The position numbers and the translations under genes are program-made. From assembly GCA_964384945.1 (NCBI GenBank), contig CAYLMK010000034.1, positions 1 to 48,962 on the forward strand: a DNA stretch of 48,962 bases, given 5' to 3'. The number at the start of each line of letters is the position of its first letter. Position 1 is the first letter of the stretch. The notes below the pieces were generated by a model. The model was not told where the DNA came from. It saw only the letters and a program-made list of their open reading frames with translations, and ran no database searches. This DNA comes from S015-6 sp964384945. Lineage in GTDB: Bacteria > Desulfobacterota > DSWW01. Below, piece after piece: positions 8,214-16,515 of this stretch.

Positions 8214-9545
8214 CTACCTGGCCTTGGGCATGGGCGCGGCGGCCTTTTGCTTCACGCCGAGCCGGTCCTTGAGGATCTTGGACATCTTGATCCCCATGGC
8301 CGAACAGGTCCATACGCAGGGCAGGCCCATGGATTCGGGAAACGCGCTCGTGTCGCAGACGAAGAGGTTCTTGATCCGGCTCTCGAAGTTGGTGTCCACG
8401 TGGTCCCCGATGCGGACCGAGGCGCAGGGATGAGCGGCAAAGGGCTTGCAGGAGAAGATGTCCTCGCAGCCGGCGGCCTTCAGGATCTTGGCGGCGTGCT
8501 CCTCTCCCTTCTTCAGCTTCTTCCAATCATTCTGCGTCAGGGGCTTGGAGAACGACCCGTTGTCGTAAATGGTTCCTCCCAGGTCGTCCTTGATCTTCGT
8601 CATGATGCTCACGGCCTGGCCGAACTTCCCGAATTTCGGCAGATAGGACCAACCGCCCCCCACGGTAGCGCTGGCCAGGTACATGCCCCACGTGTGCATG
8701 ACCGGCGAGAGGACGAAGCCGTCACTCAGCACGAAGCTGTCGTCGAAGATTCCCATGTCGATGTCTTTGACGGTCGGCTTCTCCTTGTGAAAGCCGTAAG
8801 TAAACCACAAGGCGTCGAACCCGAACTTGTCCCCTGCCTCTTTGATCCCGGAAGCCCGCAGGATCAGCGGCGAACCCAGCCCGCCTGCGCAGAGGACGAC
8901 CGTCTTGCCATAGTACTTGTCCCCCTTCCTGGTCTCCACGCCGACGACCTCTCCCTGCTCGACCAGGGCCCGAGTCACCTCCGCCTTGGTCACCAGATCC
9001 GCCCCTTTCGCGCGGGCGGCCTCCACCGGGACCCTGCCGGACCACTTCGCGCCCGTGGGGCATCCCTTCATGCAGGCCCCGGAATCGCACTTGGCCGGGT
9101 CGATGAACTTCTTGAATTTCTGAAAGTTGTACCCCAGGCCGTTGGCCACCTCGAGCAGGCGCATCTGGTTCGCGCCGATGAGCTTCTCCGGAAAATTGTC
9201 GACGACCCCCATGTAGTCGTGGGCCTCGTCCACCTCCTGTTTCAGATCGACGCCCGCCTTCTCGAACATGCCGGGATAGGGGGGAGAGGCGGAGCCGCAA
9301 CTCATGACGGCAGAGCCGCCCACGGTAAGGCAGCGGGCAACCATCATGCCCTCCTTGGTCGAGAGCAGGCCGAGCTTGTCGAAGAGCAGCAGGCCCGGGA
9401 TCTGCTTGCCCAGAAGCCACTGGGGATGGTAGGCACCCCTTTCGAGCATCAGGACCTTCTGGCCCGCTTCGGCCATCTTGTGCGCAATCGTCGCCCCGGC
9501 CGGGCCGGTGCCCACAACGATGACATCGTATTGCTTCTCAGTCAT
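8214..9545 (-). CDS. GMC-type FAD-dependent oxidoreductase with cysteine motif
   Basis: The 443-residue flavoprotein starts with the Rossmann FAD motif (VVGTGPAGATIAHKMAEAG) and a following acidic ribose-binding position (MLERG). It then has a GGSAVMSCG segment typical of the GMC family, and near the C-terminus an AHPCASVRIGDHVDTN stretch where GMC enzymes carry active-site His and Asn. A cysteine group (CDSGACMKGCPTGAKW) in the middle is often seen in versions from anaerobes and may bind a metal or FeS cluster. GMC enzymes oxidise alcohols to aldehydes or ketones. It lies 57 bases from AOR, which would take the aldehyde onward. GAGGAG precedes the ATG by 7 bases. Confidence 0.85.
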   Translation of the reverse strand: MTEKQYDVIVVGTGPAGATIAHKMAEAGQKVLMLERGAYHPQWLLGKQIPGLLLFDKLGLLSTKEGMMVARCLTVGGSAVMSCGSASPPYPGMFEKAGVDLKQEVDEAHDYMGVVDNFPEKLIGANQMRLLEVANGLGYNFQKFKKFIDPAKCDSGACMKGCPTGAKWSGRVPVEAARAKGADLVTKAEVTRALVEQGEVVGVETRKGDKYYGKTVVLCAGGLGSPLILRASGIKEAGDKFGFDALWFTYGFHKEKPTVKDIDMGIFDDSFVLSDGFVLSPVMHTWGMYLASATVGGGWSYLPKFGKFGQAVSIMTKIKDDLGGTIYDNGSFSKPLTQNDWKKLKKGEEHAAKILKAAGCEDIFSCKPFAAHPCASVRIGDHVDTNFESRIKNLFVCDTSAFPESMGLPCVWTCSAMGIKMSKILKDRLGVKQKAAAPMPKAR

Positions 9546-9602
9546 GACCCGTCTCCTCTTCGGGTTTCAGGTTTGGGACAGGGATCGCGACGTTCTGTCT
9601 TC

Positions 9603-11339
9603 CTAGAAATTGAAGAAACCGTCGAGCGCCGCCTCCTCCACGTCGAAGACCGTGTCGTGGGGCGAGAGCTTCTCCCGGGTGAAGAACGCGGGCAACCGGT
9701 CGTCACGGCTCGAGAAGCCCGCCCTGTCGTTGAAGGCCTTCTCGGTCTTGAGAACCTTCATGCCCAGGGCGCCGAATTCCTCCTGGCCGATCGGCCGGCC
9801 GAGGACCACGCTCAGCATCTCCAGCACTCCTTCCAGGCCCTTCGGCACGTCGAGCACCGCAAAGGCGATGAAGATGCACAGGCCCGCCGTGTCGAGCACG
9901 GCGGTGGCGATCTGGAGGTTCCGGGAGAGTTCCACCTGGTTGTCCTTTCCCAGGGGATTGACCGTGCCGCCCACGTTCATCACGTTCGTCGCCACTGCGT
10001 AGCCGGAGGTGTGATCCGCGCCCATCGTGGAGGTGCAGTAAGTCACCCCGATCCCCTTGACCGCCCGGGGATCGTAGGCCGGCAGCCCCTGCCGCTTGAC
10101 GACCGGAACCCGGACGACGCCGAAGACCTGCCCTGTCACGGCCGCGCCGTTGCCCAGGATCTTGCCCAGGTGGGTCCCCTTGCCGATCTCCTCGATGAGC
10201 TCGATCGCACCCTTCGCATCGCCGAAGGACTTCAAGCCCGCCTCCATGGCGACCCCGAGGGTCACGCCGGCCTCGATCGTATCGATTCCGATATCGTCAC
10301 AGAGCCGGTCGATCCGGGCGATCACGTCCAGGTCATCGATCCCCAGGTTGGAGCCGTTCATGACGATGGTTTCGTATTCCAGCCCGGAGGTCAGGTAGTT
10401 GCCCTGTTTGTCGAGGTAGGTGTTCGAACAGCTGATCACGCAGCCCGGGTGGCAGGGGTGGGAAGGAACGCCCTTGCGTTCCTTGATGATCTCGGTCATC
10501 AGCTCGCCGCTGATCCTGTGGGCCCCTTCAAACCGGCCGGTGCTGAAGTTGCGGGTCGGCAGCCCGCCGGCCTCGTTGATGATGTTCACGACGATGGCCG
10601 TGCCGAACCCTTTCAGGCTCTCGTTGGTGACCGGATGCTCCTGGAGAGCCTCCACCAGCTTTTTCGACCCGGCCCGGAAGGCCTCCAGGTCCTTGACCTT
10701 GATTCTCTCCGTGCCGGCATCGTCCAGGACGATTGCCTTCAGGCCCTTGGCGCCCATGACCGCCCCGAGCCCCCCCCTTCCGGCGTGCCGGGCCGGGTTC
10801 CCGTCCATGTCCGTCACGGCCACGCTCGCCATGGAGAACCTTCTCTCCCCCGCGCTCCCGATCGAGATCGCGGAGACCTTCTCCCCATGGTCCTCCCGGA
10901 TCTTCCTGGCCAGGGGGTAATTGTCGAGCCCTTTCCAGGCATCGGCCGGGAAAAGGGCGGCGCCGTCCTTCTGCAACTTGAGGCCGTAAAGTTTTCCCGG
11001 CCGCGCCGCCCCCTCGATCACGATGGCCGCGTAGCCCAGGCGTGCGATCTTCTGCGACGCGGTTCCCCCGACGTTGGCCTCTTTGATGCCGCCCGTCAGC
11101 GGGCTCTTGCCGCCCACCGAGAGCCTTCCGGAGCAAGGCGCCGTGGTGCCCGTGAGAAGGCCCGGGGCAAAGACGAGCTTGTTTTCGGCGGAAAGGGGAT
11201 GGCAATCCGGCGGGACCTCGTCGGCCACAAGGCTCGATGTCAGTCCCCGGCCCCCCAGATCCCGGTAGCCTGGCGGAACGGACTCGATCTTGACCTGTCC
11301 GGTCGTCATGTTCACTCGAAGGATTTTCTTGTCCATCAT
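9603..11339 (-). CDS. Aldehyde:ferredoxin oxidoreductase (tungsten/molybdenum enzyme)
   Basis: The 578-residue product is an AOR-family protein. It has the N-terminal domain with GGRGLTSSLVADE, the pterin-contacting segments of domains 1 and 2 (RHAGRGGLGAVMGAKGLKAI), and four FeS-cluster cysteines at about C296, C300, C304 and C488. The first three are spaced C-x3-C-x3-C instead of the C-x2-C-x3-C of the Pyrococcus enzyme. The family oxidises aldehydes to acids with ferredoxin, or the reverse, using a bis-pterin tungsten site in the cytoplasm; relatives act on benzoyl-CoA or glyceraldehyde 3-phosphate. AAAAGGAG precedes ATGATG at the start. It is the first gene behind the sigma-54 promoter at 11441-11456. 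Confidence 0.95.
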   Translation of the reverse strand: MMDKKILRVNMTTGQVKIESVPPGYRDLGGRGLTSSLVADEVPPDCHPLSAENKLVFAPGLLTGTTAPCSGRLSVGGKSPLTGGIKEANVGGTASQKIARLGYAAIVIEGAARPGKLYGLKLQKDGAALFPADAWKGLDNYPLARKIREDHGEKVSAISIGSAGERRFSMASVAVTDMDGNPARHAGRGGLGAVMGAKGLKAIVLDDAGTERIKVKDLEAFRAGSKKLVEALQEHPVTNESLKGFGTAIVVNIINEAGGLPTRNFSTGRFEGAHRISGELMTEIIKERKGVPSHPCHPGCVISCSNTYLDKQGNYLTSGLEYETIVMNGSNLGIDDLDVIARIDRLCDDIGIDTIEAGVTLGVAMEAGLKSFGDAKGAIELIEEIGKGTHLGKILGNGAAVTGQVFGVVRVPVVKRQGLPAYDPRAVKGIGVTYCTSTMGADHTSGYAVATNVMNVGGTVNPLGKDNQVELSRNLQIATAVLDTAGLCIFIAFAVLDVPKGLEGVLEMLSVVLGRPIGQEEFGALGMKVLKTEKAFNDRAGFSSRDDRLPAFFTREKLSPHDTVFDVEEAALDGFFNF

Positions 11340-11440
11340 CAGGGCTCCTTTTCTGCTGAGCAGGTTCCTGGAGGTCTTGCCTGCCTTCCCGCCTCGACGC
11401 GCCCTTCGCCCGCGGCCGGGCTCGGCGCCCCGGGCAAGCG

Positions 11441-11456
11441 AGCAAGAACCGTACCA
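11441..11456 (-). promoter_or_regulatory. Sigma-54 (RpoN) promoter for the AOR operon
   Basis: The minus strand reads TGGTACGGTTCTTGCT. The sigma-54 consensus is TGGCACRNNNNTTGCW, so only one position of the conserved set differs (C to T). The GG and GC dinucleotides are correctly placed. It ends about 100 bases before the AOR start codon, and the gene just upstream encodes a sigma-54 activator. Confidence 0.7.
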
Positions 11457-11587
11457 GAAAACGGCAGAGGTCTCGGTAAATCTCGCCGCCCGCCGAACCT
11501 TTTGAAAAAACTAGGAAAAAGCAGAGAAGAGAACACGTGGCCGACCGGCAAAGACCCGGCAGGAACGGGCTTCCCTTTGATTCAACC

Positions 11588-11607
11588 GTGGAACATGCAT
11601 GGTTCAC
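11588..11607. promoter_or_regulatory. Dyad, candidate upstream activator site
   Basis: GTGGAACATGCATGGTTCAC is an imperfect palindrome in which 8 of 10 base pairs match around a GC centre. It is about 130-150 bases upstream of the sigma-54 promoter, a usual distance for enhancer sites. A further TGGAAC half site follows at 11613-11620. The activator gene next to it is the obvious candidate binder. Confidence 0.4.
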
Positions 11608-11623
11608 TTTTCATGGAACTTGA

Positions 11624-11657
11624 CCCAAAGCCCTCGCGGCCGCAGCCGCGTTTTGGG
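11624..11657 (-). terminator. Hairpin after the sigma-54 activator gene
   Basis: CCCAAA pairs with TTTGGG on the outside and CGCGGC with GCCGCG on the inside, with a CGCA loop. The structure begins 18 bases downstream of the activator stop codon on the minus strand. There is no long U run, so termination strength is uncertain. It would separate activator transcription from the sigma-54 promoter region. Confidence 0.4.
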
Positions 11658-11674
11658 AGGGCTGGCACCGTCGC

Positions 11675-13663
11675 TCACGACCGCGCCCTGGACCCCGATG
11701 GGGGCCGCACGATCCCGAGCTGCCTGCGCTTGCGGTAGAGTGTGCTTCGGGAGACCCCCAGTTGCCTGGCCGTCTCGCCGAGGTTCCCCTGCGCAGACTC
11801 CAGGGCCCGCTCGATCCTGGATCTTTCCATGGCCCTCCGGCCAAGATGCAGAGACTCCGCCGCTGCCGTCTCTTGCCGCAGGAGATGGTCCGGCAGATGT
11901 TCGGGCAGGATTTCCTCCCCTTCTGCGAGGTGCGCCGCAAACTCGATGCAGTTCTCCAGCTCGCGAATGTTGCCCGGCCAGTCGTGGTCGTAGAGCCTCT
12001 CCATCGCCTCGGGATGGATCCGGCGGATCTTTTTCCCGAGTTTCCCGGCGCATGCGGCAAGGATCGATTCGGCCAGCAACCCCAGGTCCTCCATCCTCTC
12101 CGAAAGCGGAGGCAGCAGAATTCGCACAAAGCTCAGCCGGTAGAACAGATCCTTGCGGAAGCGGCCGCTCCGGATCTCGTCCTCCAAAAGGACGCTCGAG
12201 GCCGCGATGATGCGAACATCGATGTGCTTGTAGGTATGATCCCCGAGCGGAACGATCTCCCCATCCTCCAGGGCACGGAGCAACTTGGCCTGGAGGCCCA
12301 CAGACATGGAGTCGATCTCGTCCAGGAAGAGAGTCCCCCCTTCCGCCATCTCGAACTTGCCCTTCTTGCCTTCACGCAGGGCCCCGGTAAAGGCCCCCCG
12401 CTTGTAACCGAAGAGCTCGCTTTCCACGAGATCGCGCGGAATCGCGGCGCAGTTGACCGGAACAAAGGGCCCGTTCCTCCTCGGGCTCAGGTTGTGAATC
12501 GCCTGGGCGAACATCTCCTTGCCCGTGCCGGTGTCCCCTTGGAGAAGGATGGATACGTCGCTGGCGGCAAATCTCCGGGCAAGCCGGATCGCCCGCCTTA
12601 TCCCGTTGGAAGAGCCCACGACGGCGTCGAATTCGTGCGGGGTTCGGTGCCCCGCCTGAGGGGGAACGAACCGCTTGCGCTTGTCTTCCTCGAGGACAAG
12701 CAGGCCCCCCAGGAACCCGCCGGCTCGGTCGTACAGGGGCCTGGCCTGGACGAAATGGACTCCCTCCCTGCCGTCGGCCCGGCGCAGGCAGATGCGGCCC
12801 CGCCGGGGTGTTCTCGCGGCCAGACAGGAGGCCACGGCATCGGACTCGAAAAACTCGCTGTAATGGGTCCCCACCAGATCCTGGACGGCCCGCTGCATCC
12901 ACTCCGCGGCCTTTCGGTTCGCGTGCAGGATCCGCCCGGTCCCCTCCAGGACCAGGATGCTCTTTCGTGTCAGGTCGGACGTGCTGTCGATGAATTCACG
13001 GGCATGCTCCATCCTGTCCAGGAGTTGCCGGATGTGCAGGGAAGATTGGATGCCCTTGGCCGTGGCCACGTTCAGCCCGAAAACATAGTCCATGTGGCTC
13101 GCCTGGTCGTAGAACAGGGTGAAGTCCAGGCATCCTGTCAGCCGCCCCTCGATGTCGAAGATGGGCGAGGCGGAACAGCAGCACCAGTGATAGATCTCGC
13201 TGTAGTGCTCCTCCCGAAGCACGACGCTCGGTTTGTGCTCGAGCAGGACGATCCCCGGCGCCGTGGTGCCGATCACCCCCTCGCTGCAATTGCCGCCCGC
13301 GACGAGCCCCGCCTCATCGAAACACTCGGAGACCAGCCCCGCTCCGGACTTGTAGAGAATGTTACCCTTGGGATCGGTGAGCAGGAGCGCATAGGGGGTC
13401 CGCCCCAGGCTTCTCTCTGCGATCTCGAGGCTCGGGCTGGAGGCATCCATGAGCAAGGCGTTTGTGCCGAGCAGGTCGTCGAGCTCCCGGGCCGGAAGGG
13501 CCCGGGACAGGTTCATCGCGGACGGGGCCAATCCGGCCTCGAGGCATCGGGACCAGGAGGAGGCTACATGAGGGCTGAGGGACCGTGTGAGCCTTCCGGT
13601 CTTCGTGAACTCGTCCCAGATCCGAAAGCGGGGGGTTCTCGGGATCGGGACCTTGACGAGCAT
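11675..13663 (-). CDS. Sigma-54-dependent transcriptional activator (GAF-PAS-AAA+-Fis, AcoR-like)
   Basis: The 662-residue product begins at the ATG at 13663, which has GGGAG 7 bases upstream; the frame is open 26 codons further back. A GAF-type sensor at about residues 60-205 contains HWCCCSASPIFD, which resembles the AcoR family. A PAS-like segment follows (ILVLEGTGRILHANRKAAEW). The AAA+ domain has Walker A GDTGTGKE near residue 375, the sigma-54 contact GAFTGA near 422, and Walker B TLFLDEID. A C-terminal Fis-type helix-turn-helix ends it (NLGETARQLGVSRSTLYRKRRQLG). It should activate the sigma-54 promoter in front of AOR. The ligand is unknown; a substrate or aldehyde of the pathway is a fair guess. 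The triple cysteine in the sensor is worth noting. Confidence 0.93.
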   Translation of the reverse strand: MLVKVPIPRTPRFRIWDEFTKTGRLTRSLSPHVASSWSRCLEAGLAPSAMNLSRALPARELDDLLGTNALLMDASSPSLEIAERSLGRTPYALLLTDPKGNILYKSGAGLVSECFDEAGLVAGGNCSEGVIGTTAPGIVLLEHKPSVVLREEHYSEIYHWCCCSASPIFDIEGRLTGCLDFTLFYDQASHMDYVFGLNVATAKGIQSSLHIRQLLDRMEHAREFIDSTSDLTRKSILVLEGTGRILHANRKAAEWMQRAVQDLVGTHYSEFFESDAVASCLAARTPRRGRICLRRADGREGVHFVQARPLYDRAGGFLGGLLVLEEDKRKRFVPPQAGHRTPHEFDAVVGSSNGIRRAIRLARRFAASDVSILLQGDTGTGKEMFAQAIHNLSPRRNGPFVPVNCAAIPRDLVESELFGYKRGAFTGALREGKKGKFEMAEGGTLFLDEIDSMSVGLQAKLLRALEDGEIVPLGDHTYKHIDVRIIAASSVLLEDEIRSGRFRKDLFYRLSFVRILLPPLSERMEDLGLLAESILAACAGKLGKKIRRIHPEAMERLYDHDWPGNIRELENCIEFAAHLAEGEEILPEHLPDHLLRQETAAAESLHLGRRAMERSRIERALESAQGNLGETARQLGVSRSTLYRKRRQLGIVRPPSGSRARS

Positions 13664-13710
13664 GTTTTGGCTCCCAAAACTAACCCGTCGGAAACGCTCG
13701 GCTTTTTGCA

Positions 13711-13748
13711 GGCTACATAGCCTAATGGATTCCGGACCCATCTGTCAA
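13711..13748 (-). promoter_or_regulatory. Candidate sigma-70 promoter and palindrome for the activator gene
   Basis: On the minus strand TTGACA (13748-13743) is followed after 18 bases by TAGGCT (13724-13719), a perfect -35 with a weak -10. The palindrome GGCTA-CA-TAGCC (13711-13722) overlaps the -10 and could be an operator, for example for autoregulation. The ATG lies about 45 bases downstream. Confidence 0.4.
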
Positions 13749-13888
13749 CCGAGGGGGGGGTCGGCCCGCTCGGGGAAAAAGGCAAAGGTGGAAAGAGGCC
13801 GCGCTTTGGTCTAGCATCGGGAAGGGAAATCCCGGGATCCGTGACGAACATCTAACCACGATAGCCGCAGGGAAAGGGTTCGCCCGTC

Positions 13889-14128
13889 ATGAACGTCACG
13901 CTTTTCTTGAGTGCTCACCTGCGGGACTACGTGCCCGGCTTCGATCCCGGAACCGGGCTCAGCGTGCCCGTCGAGGAAGGGTCCACCGTACGGGAGCTGG
14001 CCCTCAGGCTGGGAATTCCCATGGAGAAGGTGAAACTGATCTTCGTCGACGGGCTGCATGCGTCCTGGGACAGGCGGCTGAAGGGAGGAGAGAGGATCAA
14101 CCTGTTCCCTCCGGTGGCCGGCGGGTAG
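13889..14128 (+). CDS. MoaD/ThiS-family sulfur carrier with C-terminal GG
   Basis: The 79-residue protein has a beta-grasp profile (MNVTLFLSAHLRDYV first strand, GSTVRELALRLGIP helix) and ends in FPPVAGG. The terminal Gly-Gly is the site of adenylation and thiocarboxylation in MoaD and ThiS. Unlike the MoaD-like protein at 2886-3200, this one is fit for sulfur transfer. It is transcribed away from the sigma-54 activator and is 24 bases before an aldo/keto reductase gene. Its closeness to an AOR suggests a part in pterin cofactor synthesis, as MoaD-like genes often accompany AOR genes; this is inference. Confidence 0.85.
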   Translation: MNVTLFLSAHLRDYVPGFDPGTGLSVPVEEGSTVRELALRLGIPMEKVKLIFVDGLHASWDRRLKGGERINLFPPVAGG

Positions 14129-14152
14129 AGCCCCGGGAAGAGGGATGCGAGC

Positions 14153-15112
14153 ATGGACAGAAGAAGGCTCGGCGATTCGGACCTCGAGGTCACCCCGATC
14201 GTCATGGGCACCTGGCAGGCCGGAAAGGCGATGTGGGCGGGCATCGACGACCGCGAGACCACCCGTGCGATTCAGTCCGCCTTCGATGCGGGCATCACGA
14301 CCTTCGACACGGCAGAGATGTACGGAAAGGGCCACTCGGAACGAATCCTCGGCAGGGCCCTGGCCGGCGTCCGGGACCGGGTCGTCCTGGCCACCAAGGT
14401 GTCTCCGGATCATCTGCGGTACGACCAGGTGATCGAGGCATGCGAACGCTCCCTCAAGAACCTCGGCACCGACTGGATCGACCTCTACCAGATCCACTGG
14501 CCTGCCGGTTCCTTTCGGAGCGAACCGGTACCGATCGAGGAGACGATGCGGGCCATGAACGATCTCGAAGATCAGGGGAAGATCCGCGCCGCGGGCGTTT
14601 CGAACTTCTCCCGAGCCCAGCTCGAGGAGGCCCGCCGATACGGCCGGATCGCGAGCCTGCAGCCTCCCTATTCGTTGTTCTGGCGGCACGTGGAAAGGGA
14701 CGCGATGCCCTACTGCCGGGATCACAACATCACGATTCTCGCATACTCACCCATGGCCCAGGGGCTGCTCACCGGGAAATTCGGCCCGGGCCACAAGTTC
14801 GCCAAGGGGGATCACCGGGCCAGGAACAAGCTCTTCCGCGCGGAGCACGCCGAGCGGGTGGGGCGGGCGCTGGAGGAGCTTCGCCCGATCGCCGAAGGCC
14901 GCGGAATCAGCCTCGGCCGGCTCGCCCTCGCCTGGGTCATCGCCCACCCCGGAACATGCGCAATCGCGGGCGCACGGAACGCCGCCCAGGTTCTCGAGAA
15001 CGCCGGGGCGGCCGAGGTTCGGCTCGCCCCGGAGGAAATGGACACCCTGGACCGAATCGGGCGAGGCGTCACGGACCGCCTGGACAGCGACCCATTCCTC
15101 TGGGATTTCTAA
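14153..15112 (+). CDS. Aldo/keto reductase
   Basis: The 319-residue product is a TIM-barrel aldo/keto reductase. It has the active-site Asp and Tyr in TFDTAEMYGKGHSE, the Lys in VVLATKV, and the His-containing strand IDLYQIHWPAG. The C-terminal cofactor loop (AIAGARNAAQVLENAGA) matches NADPH-binding members. It would reduce an aldehyde or ketone in the cytoplasm. The ATG at 14153 follows GAGGG by about 9 bases. It lies just after the GG-tailed MoaD-like gene, probably in one transcript. A role in disposing of or supplying aldehydes for the nearby AOR is possible. Confidence 0.93.
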   Translation: MDRRRLGDSDLEVTPIVMGTWQAGKAMWAGIDDRETTRAIQSAFDAGITTFDTAEMYGKGHSERILGRALAGVRDRVVLATKVSPDHLRYDQVIEACERSLKNLGTDWIDLYQIHWPAGSFRSEPVPIEETMRAMNDLEDQGKIRAAGVSNFSRAQLEEARRYGRIASLQPPYSLFWRHVERDAMPYCRDHNITILAYSPMAQGLLTGKFGPGHKFAKGDHRARNKLFRAEHAERVGRALEELRPIAEGRGISLGRLALAWVIAHPGTCAIAGARNAAQVLENAGAAEVRLAPEEMDTLDRIGRGVTDRLDSDPFLWDF

Positions 15113-15274
15113 CGGGCCGTTGCCAAGAGTATACGAGGGGTGCTTTGTCAACCGTTTCGGCCTCTTGGGCTCCTTCACGCACCTGCCGACGCGGCCCGGG
15201 GAAGGCGAAAATCCCCCGGGTCGATTCAGGCATCCTAGTAACATGACACCGAGGACAGGCTTGGGGAGAAACGC

Positions 15275-16261
15275 ATGGGAATGCTGGTCAACGGACAATG
15301 GCACGATCAATGGTATGACACGAAATCAAGGGGCGGCCGCTTCCTGCGGCAGGATGCCGCCTTCCGCAACTGGGTGACGGCGGACGGTTCGTCGGGGTTC
15401 AAGGCCGAGCCGGACCGGTATCATCTCTATGTTTCGCTGGCCTGCCCCTGGGCCCACCGAACCCTGATCTTCCGGAGGCTGAAGGGGCTCGAGAAGGTGA
15501 TCTCCCTGTCCGTGGTGGACCCCTTGATGGCCGAGCACGGCTGGACGTTCAGCGACGGCCCGGGCTGCATACCGGACTCGGTGAACGGCGCCCGCTATCT
15601 GCACGAGGTCTACACCGCGGCGAAGCCGGATTACACGGGGCGCGTGACCGTCCCCGTTCTCTGGGACCGAAAGAACAAGACGATCGTCAGCAACGAGTCC
15701 TCCGAGATCATCCGGATGTTCAATTCCGCCTTCGATGCCTTCGGCGAGGCCGGACTGGACTTCTATCCGACAGGGCTCCGCCACGAAATCGATGCGATCA
15801 ACGAGCGTATTTACGAGAACGTGAACAACGGCGTGTACAAGTGCGGGTTCGCAACCACCCAGGAGGCCTACCGGGAGGCCTTCGTGGCCCTCTTCGGCAC
15901 CCTTGACTGGCTCGAAGAGCGCCTGGGGCGGCAGCGCTATATCGTGGGCCCGTCGATCACGGAGGCCGACTGGCGGCTGTTCACGACCCTCGTGCGCTTC
16001 GACGCCGTCTACGTGGGGCACTTCAAGTGCAACCTGCGGCGGATCACCGACTACCCGAACCTGTCGAACTACCTGCGCGATCTGTACCAGGTCCCGGGCG
16101 TCGCCGAGACCGTGAACTTCGAGCACATCAAGCGCCATTACTACGAGAGCCATAGGACGATCAACCCCGCAGGAATCGTCCCGATGGGCCCGGAACTCGA
16201 TCTGCTCGGCCCGCACGGCCGCCAGACGCTGAGCGAGCCATGGGTCCGCGAGGCGGTCTGA
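15275..16261 (+). CDS. Glutathionyl-hydroquinone reductase-like GST (YqjG/ECM4 family)
   Basis: The 328-residue protein matches the Xi-class glutathione transferase family. It has the family N-terminus with the catalytic cysteine in YVSLACPWAHRTLI, the glutathione-side strand TVPVLWDRKNKTIVSNESSE, and a C-terminal helical domain with YIVGPSITEADWRLF. Members reduce glutathionyl-hydroquinones. The ATG follows GGGGAG by 6 bases. Glutathione chemistry is not universal in strict anaerobes, so the gene may use another thiol or have been acquired. It ends only 7 bases from a gene remnant on the other strand. Confidence 0.92.
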   Translation: MGMLVNGQWHDQWYDTKSRGGRFLRQDAAFRNWVTADGSSGFKAEPDRYHLYVSLACPWAHRTLIFRRLKGLEKVISLSVVDPLMAEHGWTFSDGPGCIPDSVNGARYLHEVYTAAKPDYTGRVTVPVLWDRKNKTIVSNESSEIIRMFNSAFDAFGEAGLDFYPTGLRHEIDAINERIYENVNNGVYKCGFATTQEAYREAFVALFGTLDWLEERLGRQRYIVGPSITEADWRLFTTLVRFDAVYVGHFKCNLRRITDYPNLSNYLRDLYQVPGVAETVNFEHIKRHYYESHRTINPAGIVPMGPELDLLGPHGRQTLSEPWVREAV

Positions 16262-16267
16262 CAGTGC

Positions 16268-16435
16268 GACCCCGGAGTTCTCCGCGATGGACTTGAACAG
16301 TCCGGACTTGTCGCTCTTGCGGCCCGAGTAGATCCCGCAATCGTCCGCTTCCTTGACCCGATCCGCCGAGGGCACATGGATCGAAAAGGTGCCGTCTTCC
16401 TTGATTCCCTTGCGGGTGTGCCGGAGCGTGTTGAT
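16268..16435 (-). pseudogene. Remnant of a flavin reductase-like (FMN split-barrel) gene
   Basis: About 56 codons on the minus strand read as the middle of a flavin reductase-like domain, with recognisable runs such as KGIKEDGTFSIHVPSADRV and CGIYSGRKSDKSGLF. There is no start or end of such a protein: the match begins abruptly near 16435 and fades near 16268, next to the stop of the GST gene. The frame stays open into unrelated sequence. It looks like a leftover from the insertion or rearrangement that placed the toxin-antitoxin pair here. Confidence 0.6.
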
Positions 16436-16478
16436 GGCGGAGGAAGCGGGGCGGCTACGGGGCACCCCGCAGGAGTGC

Positions 16479-16515
16479 TTGACGGTAATACTATTATCAT
16501 TTATGATAATAGTAT
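16479..16515 (+). promoter_or_regulatory. Promoter with 28-base palindromic operator, apparently leaderless
   Basis: TTGACG (16479-16484), a 17-base spacer and TATGAT (16502-16507) form a near-consensus sigma-70 promoter. A perfect palindrome of 13-base arms around TT (16488-16515) covers the spacer, the -10 and the first bases of the antitoxin ATG at 16514. Transcription should begin about 7 bases after the -10, that is at or next to the ATG. No Shine-Dalgarno sequence is present. The arrangement suggests a leaderless mRNA and tight autorepression by the antitoxin. Confidence 0.65.

Noticed and set aside
8247..11738. Open frame of 1163 codons on the plus strand
   Set aside because: It lies antisense to the AOR and GMC genes, which have clear family motifs. 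It is a GC-rich shadow frame without recognisable domains.
16376..16513. Upstream ATG extending the antitoxin by 46 codons
   Set aside because: The extension runs through the flavin reductase remnant and the promoter palindrome and has no family resemblance; the HTH begins at the ATG at 16514.
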